DNA of 64,000 bases from Bacteroidales bacterium (GCA_017618625.1 JAFZTV010000011.1:30263-94262); one strand, 5' to 3'. Shown: positions 17,469 through 27,598, counted from the stretch's first letter. The notes: generated by a model not told the origin, from the sequence alone. Made by a program: numbers and translations.

Positions 17469-17589
17469 GTTATGCTATGGTTATATCATAGTAAAGTCAT
17501 GGTAAAGTCTTAGTAAAGTCATAGTAAAGTCATGGTAAAGTCATGGTAAAGTCATGGTAAAGTCGTGGTAAAGTCATGACCAAGTTTTA
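17469..17589. repeat. Tandem 11-bp repeat, 11 units
   Basis: Eight units are GTAAAGTCATG or one-to-two-base variants (17491-17578), flanked by the diverged units GTTATGCTATG, GTTATATCATA and ACCAAGTTTTA in the same register. It is the most homogeneous array of the window. It lies in the 323-bp spacer before trigger factor, 113 bp upstream of its -7 box; the rest of that spacer is AT-rich with no gene. Confidence 0.92.
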
Positions 17590-17702
17590 TGGTGGGGTGT
17601 ATGGTTAAGTAAAGTGGTTGATAATCTTTTGGTTGGTATTGCGAAGTGTGGAAAATTGGAGAGTGAGTGAAAAACAAGTGTCAAGTTTCAAAATTAATAT
17701 CG

Positions 17703-17710
17703 TACCTTTG
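17703..17710 (+). promoter_or_regulatory. -7 box of trigger factor gene
   Basis: TACCTTTG fits TAnnTTTG and lies 42 bp before the tig ATG. An upstream TTTC near 17686 is a poor -33 match. Confidence 0.5.
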
Positions 17711-17752
17711 CAAACTCAAAAAATAAAAACAAATATTCAAAATTAACTCGAA

Positions 17753-19168
17753 ATGAACGTCACAAGAGAGAATCTAAGCGATTTGGAATTATGCATCAAG
17801 GTTGAAGTGACAGCCGCCGACTACGCAGAAAATGTCACAAAGCAGCTTAAGCGTTACCGCCAGCAGGCGACGGTGCCAGGTTTCCGCAAGGGAATGGCGC
17901 CGATGGGTATGATAGAGCGTATGTACAAGCCCACGCTGGTAGCAGAAGAGGTGAACAACCTCCTGTCGCAGAACCTCTACAAGTATATTGACGACGAGAA
18001 ACTGGAGATTATCGGTTCGCCGTTGGCAAACGAGGAGAAGAGCGGAAGCCCGGATTTTACCCATCCAGCGGACTATGTTTTCTATTTCGACGCGGCTTTG
18101 ATGCCGAAGGTTGAGATTGACTGGAGCAAAATAGACACTAAGCTGCTTCAGATTAAGGTGCCAGCCAAGGAGATTGACACCCAGATAGAGGAGATTAGAA
18201 AACGTTATGGCAAGTTCGAGACCCCGGAAGCGGTGGGCGAGAACGACCATGTTTATGGCAAGGCTGTGGAATTGGGCAAGGACGGCAAGGAAAAAGAAGG
18301 TGGTGTGAGCGTGTTCCTGTCCTTTGAATTACAGGATGTAAAAGACGCGGACATCAAACAGTCCATTATTGGCAAGAAGAATGACGAGAAGGTGGTATTC
18401 AACGCATTCAAGGCATTCGGCTCGGCGTTCATAGAGAAGAATTTCCGCATGGAGGCTGCCGCCGCCAAGAAATTCAAATCGGACATAGAGTTTTCAATAA
18501 GCGGCTGTTCGCGCATTACTCCTCATGAGATTAATGAGGAGCTGTTTGCCCAGGTGTTCCCGAATGAGGAGATAAAGGACGAGGCTAAGTTCCGCAAGGC
18601 GGTGCAGAAGGAGATTGAGAAGGCCAATGACGAGCAGTGCAGAATTTTGTTCGTGAACCAGGTAAGACGCCAGCTGTTGGACAACTTCGATGCTGAGATG
18701 CCTGAAAAGTTCTTGAAACGCTGGATTCTGTCGCGCGATGACAAAGACCTGACAGCTGAGAAACTCGATGCTGAATGGGGAGAGAAGTACCTGCCCGCTT
18801 TGAAGTGGGAGATACTTGATGGTGCATTGAACAAAATCAAATCTATAGAGCCTACACATAACGAGATAGTCGATTATGTGAAAGATATACTGAAACGCAA
18901 CGACAGAGGTGAGGCTGATGAGACCGCAGAGGCTAAGGAAGAGCGCATAGAAAAGGCTGCTCAAAGTATCGCTTCTGACCGCAACAATGTGAGTCAGATT
19001 GTGGATAGGCTATATGCTGACAAGACGTTTGAGTTGTTTAAGGCGCAGGTGAAGCCTGAGGTTGAGAAGGTGACAGGAAAAGAATTTGGCGAAAGAGTGA
19101 AAGAGGACAACGAGAAAAACAGCAAGAAGGATAAGACAGAAGAAGCTCAGCAGGCACTTGAATTGTAA
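17753..19168 (+). CDS. tig: Trigger factor (ribosome-associated chaperone)
   Basis: 471 residues. The N-terminal ribosome-binding domain carries the signature VPGFRKGMAPMGMI, which docks to uL23 at the tunnel exit. The PPIase-like middle (about 150-245) contains GENDHVYGKAVEL and a diverged FKBP core. A long helical C-terminal arm region ends in a Lys/Glu-rich tail. As in other Bacteroidetes the PPIase part is poorly conserved. The gene is monocistronic, between a promoter and a strong terminator. Confidence 0.93.
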   Translation: MNVTRENLSDLELCIKVEVTAADYAENVTKQLKRYRQQATVPGFRKGMAPMGMIERMYKPTLVAEEVNNLLSQNLYKYIDDEKLEIIGSPLANEEKSGSPDFTHPADYVFYFDAALMPKVEIDWSKIDTKLLQIKVPAKEIDTQIEEIRKRYGKFETPEAVGENDHVYGKAVELGKDGKEKEGGVSVFLSFELQDVKDADIKQSIIGKKNDEKVVFNAFKAFGSAFIEKNFRMEAAAAKKFKSDIEFSISGCSRITPHEINEELFAQVFPNEEIKDEAKFRKAVQKEIEKANDEQCRILFVNQVRRQLLDNFDAEMPEKFLKRWILSRDDKDLTAEKLDAEWGEKYLPALKWEILDGALNKIKSIEPTHNEIVDYVKDILKRNDRGEADETAEAKEERIEKAAQSIASDRNNVSQIVDRLYADKTFELFKAQVKPEVEKVTGKEFGERVKEDNEKNSKKDKTEEAQQALEL

Positions 19169-19190
19169 TTGTTTTTTCTAGGCAAAATGG

Positions 19191-19235
19191 ATGCCCTGCG
19201 GATAGTTTTCCGCAGGGCATTTTTTTATTTTTTTT
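19191..19235 (+). terminator. Terminator of trigger factor gene
   Basis: ATGCCCTGCGGA pairs with a TCCGCAGGGCAT arm around a TAGTT-type loop, followed by seven T and more T-rich sequence. Confidence 0.92.
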
Positions 19236-19244
19236 GTTAAAAAC

Positions 19245-19275
19245 TTGCATATTAATAAAAAAGTGCATATCTTTG
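19245..19275 (+). promoter_or_regulatory. Promoter of the giant adhesin gene
   Basis: TTG at 19245-19247 and TATCTTTG at 19268-19275 are separated by 20 bp, a good fit to the Bacteroidetes consensus. The ATG is at 19423, leaving a leader of about 140 nt that contains a G9 tract. Confidence 0.65.
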
Positions 19276-19342
19276 GCATGTCCTAATTGTAGGTAAAGAG
19301 AGCGTTCGAAAAGAGGGTGAAAGTGCGTGACAATGCGGTGTT

Positions 19343-19351
19343 GGGGGGGGG
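19343..19351 (+). repeat. Homopolymer tract G9 in adhesin gene leader
   Basis: Nine consecutive G lie between the promoter and the start codon of the following surface-protein gene. Runs of this length are prone to slippage in replication. Confidence 0.8.
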
Positions 19352-19422
19352 TAATGGGGTCGGGCGCGAGTATATAATAAGACAAAAAAACGGAAAACAC
19401 ACACCACCAAAACATAAAGTCT

Positions 19423-22400
19423 ATGGAAACGACTAGTATTTGTTGCCTGAATCGTAAATCATTTAGTTCGCTGCTATTGTTGGCGTTGTTCATGCTTGGC
19501 CAAATGGCTGAAATCAATGCGGCATGTAGCAATAAAACCTGTGGAACAGGGTCGTCCACGAACAACGGTACCCCTGTTAACAACTTCTATAACTACACAT
19601 ATACTCAGTTGCTGTTTTTGGCAAATGAGATAAATGTCACGGGTGGAACAATTGAGAAGATTGGTTTCCAGTATGGCTATAGTACGGCGATGACCGCTAA
19701 GACTAATGTGACAATATACATGGCCAACACTACGAAGTCGTCGTTCTCTAATGGTAATGATTGGGTGTTGACAGGACTCACACCGGTGTATAGTGGATCG
19801 CTCAACTGCTCGGGCAACGGCACGTGGAACGATTTTACGCTAAACACACCTTTCGATTATGATGGAGGCAACTTGTTGGTGGTCATTGACGACAATTCTG
19901 GGGATTACAACAATTCGTCATACGTTTTCAGATATACAGAAACATCAGGCTACACAGTACTTACGACGCAAAGCGACGGCACCCATTATTCTCATGTTGG
20001 CGGTACGGCTCCCAGTTCCGGCGGTTATAACAAAAAACGCTGCAACACGCGGTTCTGTATCACTGCTTGTTCTGGACATCGATCTGGCACCTTTGCGTTC
20101 AACCCACCAACGGAAAACTACAACTATGTGATAGGTAGCGGTGACTTTGCCGAACCGACAATCCAAAATACACTATCCCCTGCCGGAACCGTGACTTACA
20201 CTTCTTCAAACCCAGCGGTTGCTACTGTAAGTTCCACCACTGGAGCTGTCACCTTTACGGGTTTGGAAGGAGAGGTGACAATTTTTGCTGTCTCGTCATC
20301 TGGAAACTATTGTAACGAGCGGGCCTCCTATAATATCAGTGTTAGTGACAACTGTGTGAAGATTGGAACAGGTACATCTACAACATCATCAACACCATTG
20401 TCAACGGGTTGGAAAAATTCATACGACCAGATTATATACACGCCAGAAGAGGTGGGTATCGGTATGATTAATATGATTGGATTCCAAAGTACTGGTTCGA
20501 ACTCTGTAGCGCGTCAAGTAGATATATACATGGGAGAGACGACACAGTCGTCATTTGCTTCGACTACGGATTGGGTGCCTTATGAGAATCTCTCGCATGT
20601 TTATTCTGGTACTTGGAATATTACTTCAGGATGGAATATGTTCCCTGTAAATTTCTTGTACACAGGTATGGGTAATCTTGTGATTGCAATCGATTGCGGA
20701 GCTACAACTTACACCACGTCGTATTTCAGCTACACTTCGACCACGGATTATATGACGATATATGCGTACAGCGATACATACGATGCGGTGCCAGCGACAA
20801 TAGAAAGTTATCAGGGCTCAAAAAGCCGACTACAGTATCGTCCCAACACCAAAATCTGTATCGATGCATGTACTATACGTCCGACTGTAGAGTTCGAAAA
20901 CACTATGGCAATGTGCTATCAGGGTAGCAACTGTCCGATGCTTCCTCTGACAAACACCTCCTCTGGTACTGTACATTATACATCTTCCGACGAAACGATA
21001 GCAACTATAGATAACGATGGTAATATCACAACTTTGGAAAGAGGCGAGACAACTATAGAAGTCTTCGTAGAGATGGATGGCAATGTATGCCCTGCGAAAG
21101 CGTCGTATGTGTTGCAGGTGGTCTGTCCGGCCCTTATTCCTTCGGCAGAGAGTGTCTCCATGTGTGAGGGGGGCACTGTAACGCTCAACGCCTCTACAGC
21201 AGGCGGAGGCGATTTGGAATGGTTCGATGCTGTCGATGCGACGACACCTGTTCATACCGGGGACTCATATACTATCAATGCCGACCACTCAACCACCTAT
21301 TTCGTTGCAACATACAATGATGAATATGACTGCGCCAGTTCTCGTGTACCAGCATACATCAATGTGTTTGACTTGGCATACGAGAGTACTACACAAAACA
21401 TATCGGGATATGTTGGAGTTGCGATGTATGGCTATCCTCCTACGGGAAGCACCTCTGGTACCTCATATACGGCAACGGGAATGCCTGCGTGGATGACACT
21501 TAACCCCGACGGTTCGTTCAATGGCACTCCAACTGCCGCTGGCAGCGGCTCGTTTACGATAACAGCCACAAACGGAAGTTGTTCAAAGACCATTACAATA
21601 AACTGGACGGTTGTGGCAAACAACCTGACTTGTTGCGACCCCGATGCTTTCTATCTGTTCAAAAATGGAGACCCGTTGCCTATACGTAAGGACGATGACG
21701 GTTTCTATTATATAAATGTGTGTAAAGATGAGCCTGCAACATTCAGAATCCAGCCTCTTGCCAACTGTTCAGGTTACACATACAACTGGAGATTGGCTTC
21801 GTCAACAGGCGGTTTGTTGGTTGAAGTAACAGGTGCAACTTTCACCTACACATACGACCGTGCGATGGGATACAATATGACCCTGACGATCAACAAGGGC
21901 AATCCCAACTCATGTACTGTAGCCTTTCCAATCCGTATTAGGGTGGCTGGAGTGTTCCAGGTCGCCACTCGACCTTCGTTCGATTTGTGCAAGGGAGAGC
22001 CCTTTAATATATATGTGTCGTCAGATGGTATCGGATCGGTAGATGTGGTGAGACCTAACGGAGGATCGGCTACTACATTGGGTGTGCCTGACACAGTGTG
22101 GCTTCCCGATGGTGTACCTTGCAATGGAACCTGCTTCTTCCGTTCATGTGTGACTTTCTCTGATTTCTCGACAGGAGCAACTATTCGAGATGAAAACGAC
22201 CTGCTGTATGTCTTGCTTAATATTGAGCACTCATTTATAGGAGATATATACATTGCCTTGTCATGTCCTAATGGTCAGCGAGTTGTGATCTTGCCACAGA
22301 GCGGTAACGGTTCTGCTAACTGTCGTAGTGAGATTCCGACAGGATACGATTCTTGGCCAGGAGAAACCTCCAACACAAGTTATGATTTCGGTATTTCAGG

Positions 22401-25400
22401 ATCGGGATATTCATCGGATTGTAACTCGCAAAGTACGATAGGTACAGGTTGGAACTATATCTGGTCGAATAATACTGTCCGTGGCTATGAGTACGCCGGC
22501 GGTACGTATGGATATATCTATGAGTCGGCAAATGTTGGGCACGATAATTCTTCATCAATCGATTCTTCCCACTATGCAGATATGTCTCAGATTTATCATC
22601 CAATGGAGTCGTTCGCCAATCTGGTGGGTTGCCCGTTGAATGGTACATGGTGTATTGAGGTCGTCGATGGATGGAGTATTGACGATGGTAATATATTCAA
22701 CTGGGAACTTGGTCTTAACGAGGAACTGCTGCCAGACAGTTGGACGTATTCGGTTGATGTGGATTCGGCGTGGGTGGATTGCGGATGGCCTACATCTAAG
22801 GCTGGTGTGTATATGGAAATCACCCCTCCGGAAGATTTTGTGGGTACCACCAATTGTGATTTGAACCTTCGTGACGAATATGGTTGCATTAGCCACTACA
22901 ATAATATTGTAACGGTTACGATGAACAATACAGAAAGCAGTTACACCAACGTGGGACCGCAGTGCGAACCATATTATTGGGATCTGAGCGGAGAAACATA
23001 TAATGTGAGCGGTGAATACTATGCCCAAGGCTTGACTGACCATGGCTGTCCCAAACGTGACACTCTCAACTTGCTGGTTGACGGTGCTACATACGACACC
23101 GTTACGGCGCAGGCCTGCCAGTCGTATCACTGGGACGTAAACGGCCAAGACTACACATCGTCTGGCACCTACGATGCGACGCTGCAAAGCGCCATGGGCT
23201 GCGACTCGAATATCACGCTCATACTAGAAATACTGCCCGAACTGACGACGACGAAGGATACGGCGGTGTGCCCGATAACGTTCCCGTTTGATTGGAACGG
23301 AGCGCACTTTACGACGGCTGGGACACAGGAACTGGACTTGCTGACGGCTGGAGGGTGTGACAGCATTGTTACGCTGACAGTGACGGCCTTATCGAAGCCC
23401 GTGGTTAATCTGGCCAATCCTGCTACAGCCAACGGATGTCCGATTCCAACTACGCAGAACTATGTGGTGACAACGAATGTTACAGGCGGTACAGGACCGT
23501 TTACATACGCATGGACGGGCAGTTATACGGGTACCGATGCCAATGCAACAATACCTGGGACTGGTACCTGCGGTGACTTCTCGGTAGAGGTCATTGTCAC
23601 CGATGCCAATGGTTGTATGGACACCAACAACACCAGTTTCTCGGCTATAGATGTGGAAGCCCCCACATTCAACAGCCCGATAACGACTACGGCGGCAATA
23701 TTGTCGGGAAACAACTGTGTGTATCTGGTGCCGGACATTATAGCAATGGTGCAACCGCAGGATAACTGCGGCATAGTGTCGCAAGTGCAGACCCCGACGG
23801 CCAACTCGCAGATAACGGGAGAGACGGATGTTACGGTGGTTGTTACCGACGCCTGTGGCAATGTGGATTCCATAACTGTACACCTGACGGTGCCTGCCAC
23901 AGTAGAGGCTGAAATAGAACACACAGATGTGGCGTGCAACGGAGGAAATGACGGAGTTGTGAATGTGTTCAATGTCACAGGTGGTAGCGGTGGCTATCAC
24001 TACTCATGGTCGGCCACTGGCGGTGGTAGCAGTAGTAGTATGGGAGATGTGGCTACCATTACAGGTTGTACGGCTGGATTCTATGCAGTGGTTGTGTCGG
24101 ATGCTAACGGATGCTCGGTAACGCTGAACGATACGATTAATGAGTCGAGCGATATGGTCCTGGTGTTGACTGCCGACACGGTGCAGTGCTATAATACTGC
24201 CACAGGACGAATCACCATCACGACGCTGACAGGCGGTACTGGTGTGTACAGTGAATACAACTGGAGTAATGGAGAACACTCTTCCACAGGTATAGAAAAT
24301 ATAATGCCTGGTCAATATACTCTTACGGTCATAGACGATGCAAACTGTCGCGTCACGGCTTCGGCAACTGTGGCTAACCGCACTCAGCTAGTGGTATCGC
24401 CGGCAGGCAGTGTTAACACTCTGTGTTATGGTTCGGCAGACGGCTCGGCGTCGGTCTCGGCGGTGGGCGGCGTAACACCTTATACATTTGTAAGATCGAA
24501 CACCGACACGAACACAACCGGTACATTTACGTCGTTGGCGGCTGGTAGCTATCAGGTACAGGTGATAGATGCAAAGGGGTGTACGAACACAACCACCATT
24601 ACGGTTGGGCAGCCCGCGTTGCTGCAGCTACAGGAAACCATGTCGGCACACCAGAATGTGGATTGCTTCGGCAATTCGACAGGCGGTGTGACGGTTGCCG
24701 CCTATGGTGGTACTCCGCAATATACATACGAACTCAACGGTGTTACAAACAACACGGGTGTATTTGCAAACCAGCTGGCAGAGGGAACCTATACTGTCAA
24801 TGTTACGGACAATAACAACTGTACGGCGCAGACGACGGTCACCATTACGCAACCCACGCTTCTGCAGATAAGCGCCACGCATGAAGATTTGCGTTGCAAA
24901 ATGGATGGCTCGGGTTCAATCGACTTGACGGTATGGGGCGGAACCACGCCGTATTCATACCAGTGGCGCTATAATAACACCAACTATGCCACAAGTCAGG
25001 ATGTCTCAGGGATAATGGCGGGTGAGTATATGGTGACGGTGACTGATGCCAACGGTTGTCCGCATGACACTACTATTACGGTAACGGAGCCAGAGGGTAT
25101 GGTGTTGACTATGAGTCCGGCGGTAGCAATATGTCTATATGAGTCGGCTGATATCTCGGCGACGATACAGGACGGCACGGGTACACCGCCATATCGTTTC
25201 ACGTGGGACAATGGACATACCAACAACGGAGTGTCCACTGACCAGCAGACTGTAACGCCGAACACCACTACGATATACACGGTGAATGTGCTTGACGCGG
25301 GAGACTGCCCGATGACAGGACAGGTGACTGTGACGGTGAACTATCCGACCACAGGAATAGACAACCAGAGGGCGTGCGATAGCTATGTGTGGCCTACGAA

Positions 25401-26277
25401 CGGTGCTGAATATACGGAAAGTACAAGTGCACCGATGGTAAGCACGATGACCAATGTGGCGGGATGCGACTCGACGGCGATACTGCATCTAGTGATAGTT
25501 TACAGTTCGGAGGGTGTTGATAGACAGACGGCGTGCGACAGCTATAAGTGGCTGCACAACGGACAGACGTACTATGAGTCGACGAATACGCCCAGCGTGG
25601 TGCTTCAGGGAGGCAATAGCGTGGGGTGCGACAGTACTATAACGCTTGATTTGACGATAAACAACAGTGTCACCACGCATGACTCAGACGTGGTGATATG
25701 CGAAAACGACGATCCATATATATGGAACGGGGCGTTTTTCACCGAAAACGGACGTTACGAGATACACCTGCGTACGGTGAACGATTGCGACTCGCTGGTG
25801 TGGTTTACACTTACGGTGCATGACACGAACCATACGTATATCTATGACACATGTATGGTGAAACAGTTGCCGTGGGAATGGGGCGGACGGACATATCCGA
25901 CGCCTGTCACCGACGACCTGTTCAGTTTCCTGAACGTGTATGGATGCGACTCGCTGGTGTATTATAACCTTGAGGCGATATTCGACTGCTCGGAGTTCCT
26001 GCAGTTCCCGAGTGTGGTGACGCCGAACGGAGACGGATTGAACGATGTGTTCCACATTGTAGGACTGATAGAGGAGGAATGCTACCCGTTGAACAAGCTG
26101 ACTATTTACAACAGATGGGGCGCTAAGGTGTATGAGGTTGACAACATTGACGAGGAAAGCGACTTCTGGGATCCTGCGGCTGAACGTACACCTGCCGGAA
26201 CATACTACTTCCGCTTTGACGGTGATGGATTCAAAGGACATGTGGAGAGAAAAGGTGTGGTGGAAGTGGTCAAGTAA
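19423..26277 (+). CDS. Giant multidomain surface protein with T9SS type B sorting domain
   Basis: 2284 residues. Signal peptide about 1-34. Two copies of a repeated N-terminal module (about 46-215 and 316-482, each with TxxNVTIYMAN/VDIYMGE and a DWV..VYSG core) alternate with BIG2-type Ig domains (229-309, 486-567). Then come an Ig-like domain (569-650), a putative-Ig domain, a P-domain-like region (about 905-1100, with GDIYIALSCPNG), an HYR-like region, five SprB-type repeats (about 1503-1896), Cys-Asp-Ser repeats (CDSYxW...GCDST) and the C-terminal domain (FPSVVTPNGDGLND, IYNRWG, GTYYFRF). It is predicted to be exported by T9SS and anchored at the cell surface as an adhesin. Two paralogues follow. 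Confidence 0.88.
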   Translation: METTSICCLNRKSFSSLLLLALFMLGQMAEINAACSNKTCGTGSSTNNGTPVNNFYNYTYTQLLFLANEINVTGGTIEKIGFQYGYSTAMTAKTNVTIYMANTTKSSFSNGNDWVLTGLTPVYSGSLNCSGNGTWNDFTLNTPFDYDGGNLLVVIDDNSGDYNNSSYVFRYTETSGYTVLTTQSDGTHYSHVGGTAPSSGGYNKKRCNTRFCITACSGHRSGTFAFNPPTENYNYVIGSGDFAEPTIQNTLSPAGTVTYTSSNPAVATVSSTTGAVTFTGLEGEVTIFAVSSSGNYCNERASYNISVSDNCVKIGTGTSTTSSTPLSTGWKNSYDQIIYTPEEVGIGMINMIGFQSTGSNSVARQVDIYMGETTQSSFASTTDWVPYENLSHVYSGTWNITSGWNMFPVNFLYTGMGNLVIAIDCGATTYTTSYFSYTSTTDYMTIYAYSDTYDAVPATIESYQGSKSRLQYRPNTKICIDACTIRPTVEFENTMAMCYQGSNCPMLPLTNTSSGTVHYTSSDETIATIDNDGNITTLERGETTIEVFVEMDGNVCPAKASYVLQVVCPALIPSAESVSMCEGGTVTLNASTAGGGDLEWFDAVDATTPVHTGDSYTINADHSTTYFVATYNDEYDCASSRVPAYINVFDLAYESTTQNISGYVGVAMYGYPPTGSTSGTSYTATGMPAWMTLNPDGSFNGTPTAAGSGSFTITATNGSCSKTITINWTVVANNLTCCDPDAFYLFKNGDPLPIRKDDDGFYYINVCKDEPATFRIQPLANCSGYTYNWRLASSTGGLLVEVTGATFTYTYDRAMGYNMTLTINKGNPNSCTVAFPIRIRVAGVFQVATRPSFDLCKGEPFNIYVSSDGIGSVDVVRPNGGSATTLGVPDTVWLPDGVPCNGTCFFRSCVTFSDFSTGATIRDENDLLYVLLNIEHSFIGDIYIALSCPNGQRVVILPQSGNGSANCRSEIPTGYDSWPGETSNTSYDFGISGSGYSSDCNSQSTIGTGWNYIWSNNTVRGYEYAGGTYGYIYESANVGHDNSSSIDSSHYADMSQIYHPMESFANLVGCPLNGTWCIEVVDGWSIDDGNIFNWELGLNEELLPDSWTYSVDVDSAWVDCGWPTSKAGVYMEITPPEDFVGTTNCDLNLRDEYGCISHYNNIVTVTMNNTESSYTNVGPQCEPYYWDLSGETYNVSGEYYAQGLTDHGCPKRDTLNLLVDGATYDTVTAQACQSYHWDVNGQDYTSSGTYDATLQSAMGCDSNITLILEILPELTTTKDTAVCPITFPFDWNGAHFTTAGTQELDLLTAGGCDSIVTLTVTALSKPVVNLANPATANGCPIPTTQNYVVTTNVTGGTGPFTYAWTGSYTGTDANATIPGTGTCGDFSVEVIVTDANGCMDTNNTSFSAIDVEAPTFNSPITTTAAILSGNNCVYLVPDIIAMVQPQDNCGIVSQVQTPTANSQITGETDVTVVVTDACGNVDSITVHLTVPATVEAEIEHTDVACNGGNDGVVNVFNVTGGSGGYHYSWSATGGGSSSSMGDVATITGCTAGFYAVVVSDANGCSVTLNDTINESSDMVLVLTADTVQCYNTATGRITITTLTGGTGVYSEYNWSNGEHSSTGIENIMPGQYTLTVIDDANCRVTASATVANRTQLVVSPAGSVNTLCYGSADGSASVSAVGGVTPYTFVRSNTDTNTTGTFTSLAAGSYQVQVIDAKGCTNTTTITVGQPALLQLQETMSAHQNVDCFGNSTGGVTVAAYGGTPQYTYELNGVTNNTGVFANQLAEGTYTVNVTDNNNCTAQTTVTITQPTLLQISATHEDLRCKMDGSGSIDLTVWGGTTPYSYQWRYNNTNYATSQDVSGIMAGEYMVTVTDANGCPHDTTITVTEPEGMVLTMSPAVAICLYESADISATIQDGTGTPPYRFTWDNGHTNNGVSTDQQTVTPNTTTIYTVNVLDAGDCPMTGQVTVTVNYPTTGIDNQRACDSYVWPTNGAEYTESTSAPMVSTMTNVAGCDSTAILHLVIVYSSEGVDRQTACDSYKWLHNGQTYYESTNTPSVVLQGGNSVGCDSTITLDLTINNSVTTHDSDVVICENDDPYIWNGAFFTENGRYEIHLRTVNDCDSLVWFTLTVHDTNHTYIYDTCMVKQLPWEWGGRTYPTPVTDDLFSFLNVYGCDSLVYYNLEAIFDCSEFLQFPSVVTPNGDGLNDVFHIVGLIEEECYPLNKLTIYNRWGAKVYEVDNIDEESDFWDPAAERTPAGTYYFRFDGDGFKGHVERKGVVEVVK

Positions 26278-26332
26278 TACGGAGGAATAACAAGTCGAAA
26301 CGGTTTTAACATTCATTGTTCATCATTTTAAC

Positions 26333-26340
26333 TATCTTTG
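26333..26340 (+). promoter_or_regulatory. -7 box of the mini-adhesin gene
   Basis: TATCTTTG lies 24 bp before the ATG at 26365. This suggests separate transcription from the upstream adhesin gene; the -33 element is unclear. Confidence 0.5.
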
Positions 26341-26364
26341 CGGCTGTTTAAGATATAACGAGGA

Positions 26365-27396
26365 ATGACGTTAAGTGTTAAATGCGAGATAGTAAGACGT
26401 TTTTTGAGGCGGCTGGCAGTCGTTGTGGTGGTTGTTTTTGCCGCAGTGTCGGTCGAGGCAAAGAAGCCGATGGACGATGGTCCACGTGTTGGAGATACGA
26501 TGGCTGTGGCGTGCGATGAGTTTGAGTGGTATGGCACGACATACACTGCTTCGTGCGAAGCGACGCATACCCTTGCGGGTGCGGCTTCAGACGGGTCGGA
26601 CAGCGTGGTTACGTTGCATTTGGTAATCCTCTCATCGAATTCGGCAAGGGACACGCAGACGGCGTGCGATAGCTATCTTTGGGAGGCGAACAACGCGGTG
26701 TATAGGGTTAGCAGTACGTCAACGGCAGTGCTGACAAATGCGGATGGATGCGACAGTGTGGTTACGCTGGTGCTGACAATAAACTATTCGGATACGATAG
26801 AATCGGATTCGGCGGAGGTGTGTATTGGGAATTCGCACCAATGGGGTGACTCGACGTTGACGGAGTCGGGGACTTATCGGAGGACGGTGCCGAACGCTGT
26901 AGGGTGCGACTCGCTGTGGATGATGACGCTGATAGTACACGACACCAACGACGTGACGGTTGACGACACTTGCGCATATCAGGAATTGCCGTGGACGTAT
27001 GGCGAGAGGGTGTATGAGGATTCGGTAAGGAACGATATATTCGAGCTGAAGAACCAGTATGGGTGCGACTCGACGGTGCACTACAATCTGACTGTGGTTT
27101 GGAGGTGCGATGCATTCTTGCAGTTCCCAAGTGTGGTTACACCCAACGGGGACGGCATAAACGATAGGTTTGTAATATACAACTTGGTGGAAGAGGGTTG
27201 CTATCCGCACAACCGTTTGAGCATATATAACCGCTGGGGCTGGCTGATGTATGACAAGGAGAACATAAGCGACGACGAGGAATTCTGGAGCCCTGAGAAC
27301 GCTCTGCCCGGCACATATTTCTTCAGGTTCGAGGGCTACGGGTTCAGCGACAAGATGGAGAGGCTGGGGTCGTTTGAGATTTTGAGTACTCCGTAG
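26365..27396 (+). CDS. Short paralogue: Cys-Asp-Ser repeats plus T9SS type B sorting domain
   Basis: 343 residues. A hydrophobic segment at about 14-31 (LRRLAVVVVVVFAAVSVEA) acts as signal peptide. Three or four repeats of about 50-60 residues (ACDEFEWYGTTYTAS, ACDSYLWEANNAVY, GCDSTVHYNL) precede a C-terminal domain with FPSVVTPNGDGINDRF, IYNRWGW and GTYFFRFEGYGF. It corresponds to the last sixth of its two giant neighbours, lacking all adhesive domains. It could be a decoy, a cap or a surface anchor; the function is unknown. The frame is intact, so it is not an obvious remnant. Confidence 0.82.
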   Translation: MTLSVKCEIVRRFLRRLAVVVVVVFAAVSVEAKKPMDDGPRVGDTMAVACDEFEWYGTTYTASCEATHTLAGAASDGSDSVVTLHLVILSSNSARDTQTACDSYLWEANNAVYRVSSTSTAVLTNADGCDSVVTLVLTINYSDTIESDSAEVCIGNSHQWGDSTLTESGTYRRTVPNAVGCDSLWMMTLIVHDTNDVTVDDTCAYQELPWTYGERVYEDSVRNDIFELKNQYGCDSTVHYNLTVVWRCDAFLQFPSVVTPNGDGINDRFVIYNLVEEGCYPHNRLSIYNRWGWLMYDKENISDDEEFWSPENALPGTYFFRFEGYGFSDKMERLGSFEILSTP

Positions 27397-27554
27397 GCAG
27401 GAGTTTTTTACGCATTAATTATTTCCCGCTAGGTATTCAGGCTTTATGCAGACTCGACACAGAGTTGTGTTGATTATGAGGTTGTTGTGTGTTTTGATTG
27501 ACGTTTTGAGGTGGTGGAATTATAAGATTGTTAGGCTGTTAGGTGTTTTTCTCC

Positions 27555-27598
27555 GTATCAAAGCCATATCAAAGTCATATCAAAGTCATGACAAAGCC
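27555..27598. repeat. Tandem 11-bp repeat, 4 units
   Basis: GTATCAAAGCC, ATATCAAAGTC, ATATCAAAGTC and ATGACAAAGCC are contiguous and lie 40 bp before the promoter of the next surface-protein gene. Confidence 0.85.

Noticed and set aside
17469..17589. CRISPR array
   Set aside because: Units are 11 bp and contiguous, without spacers; no cas gene is present.
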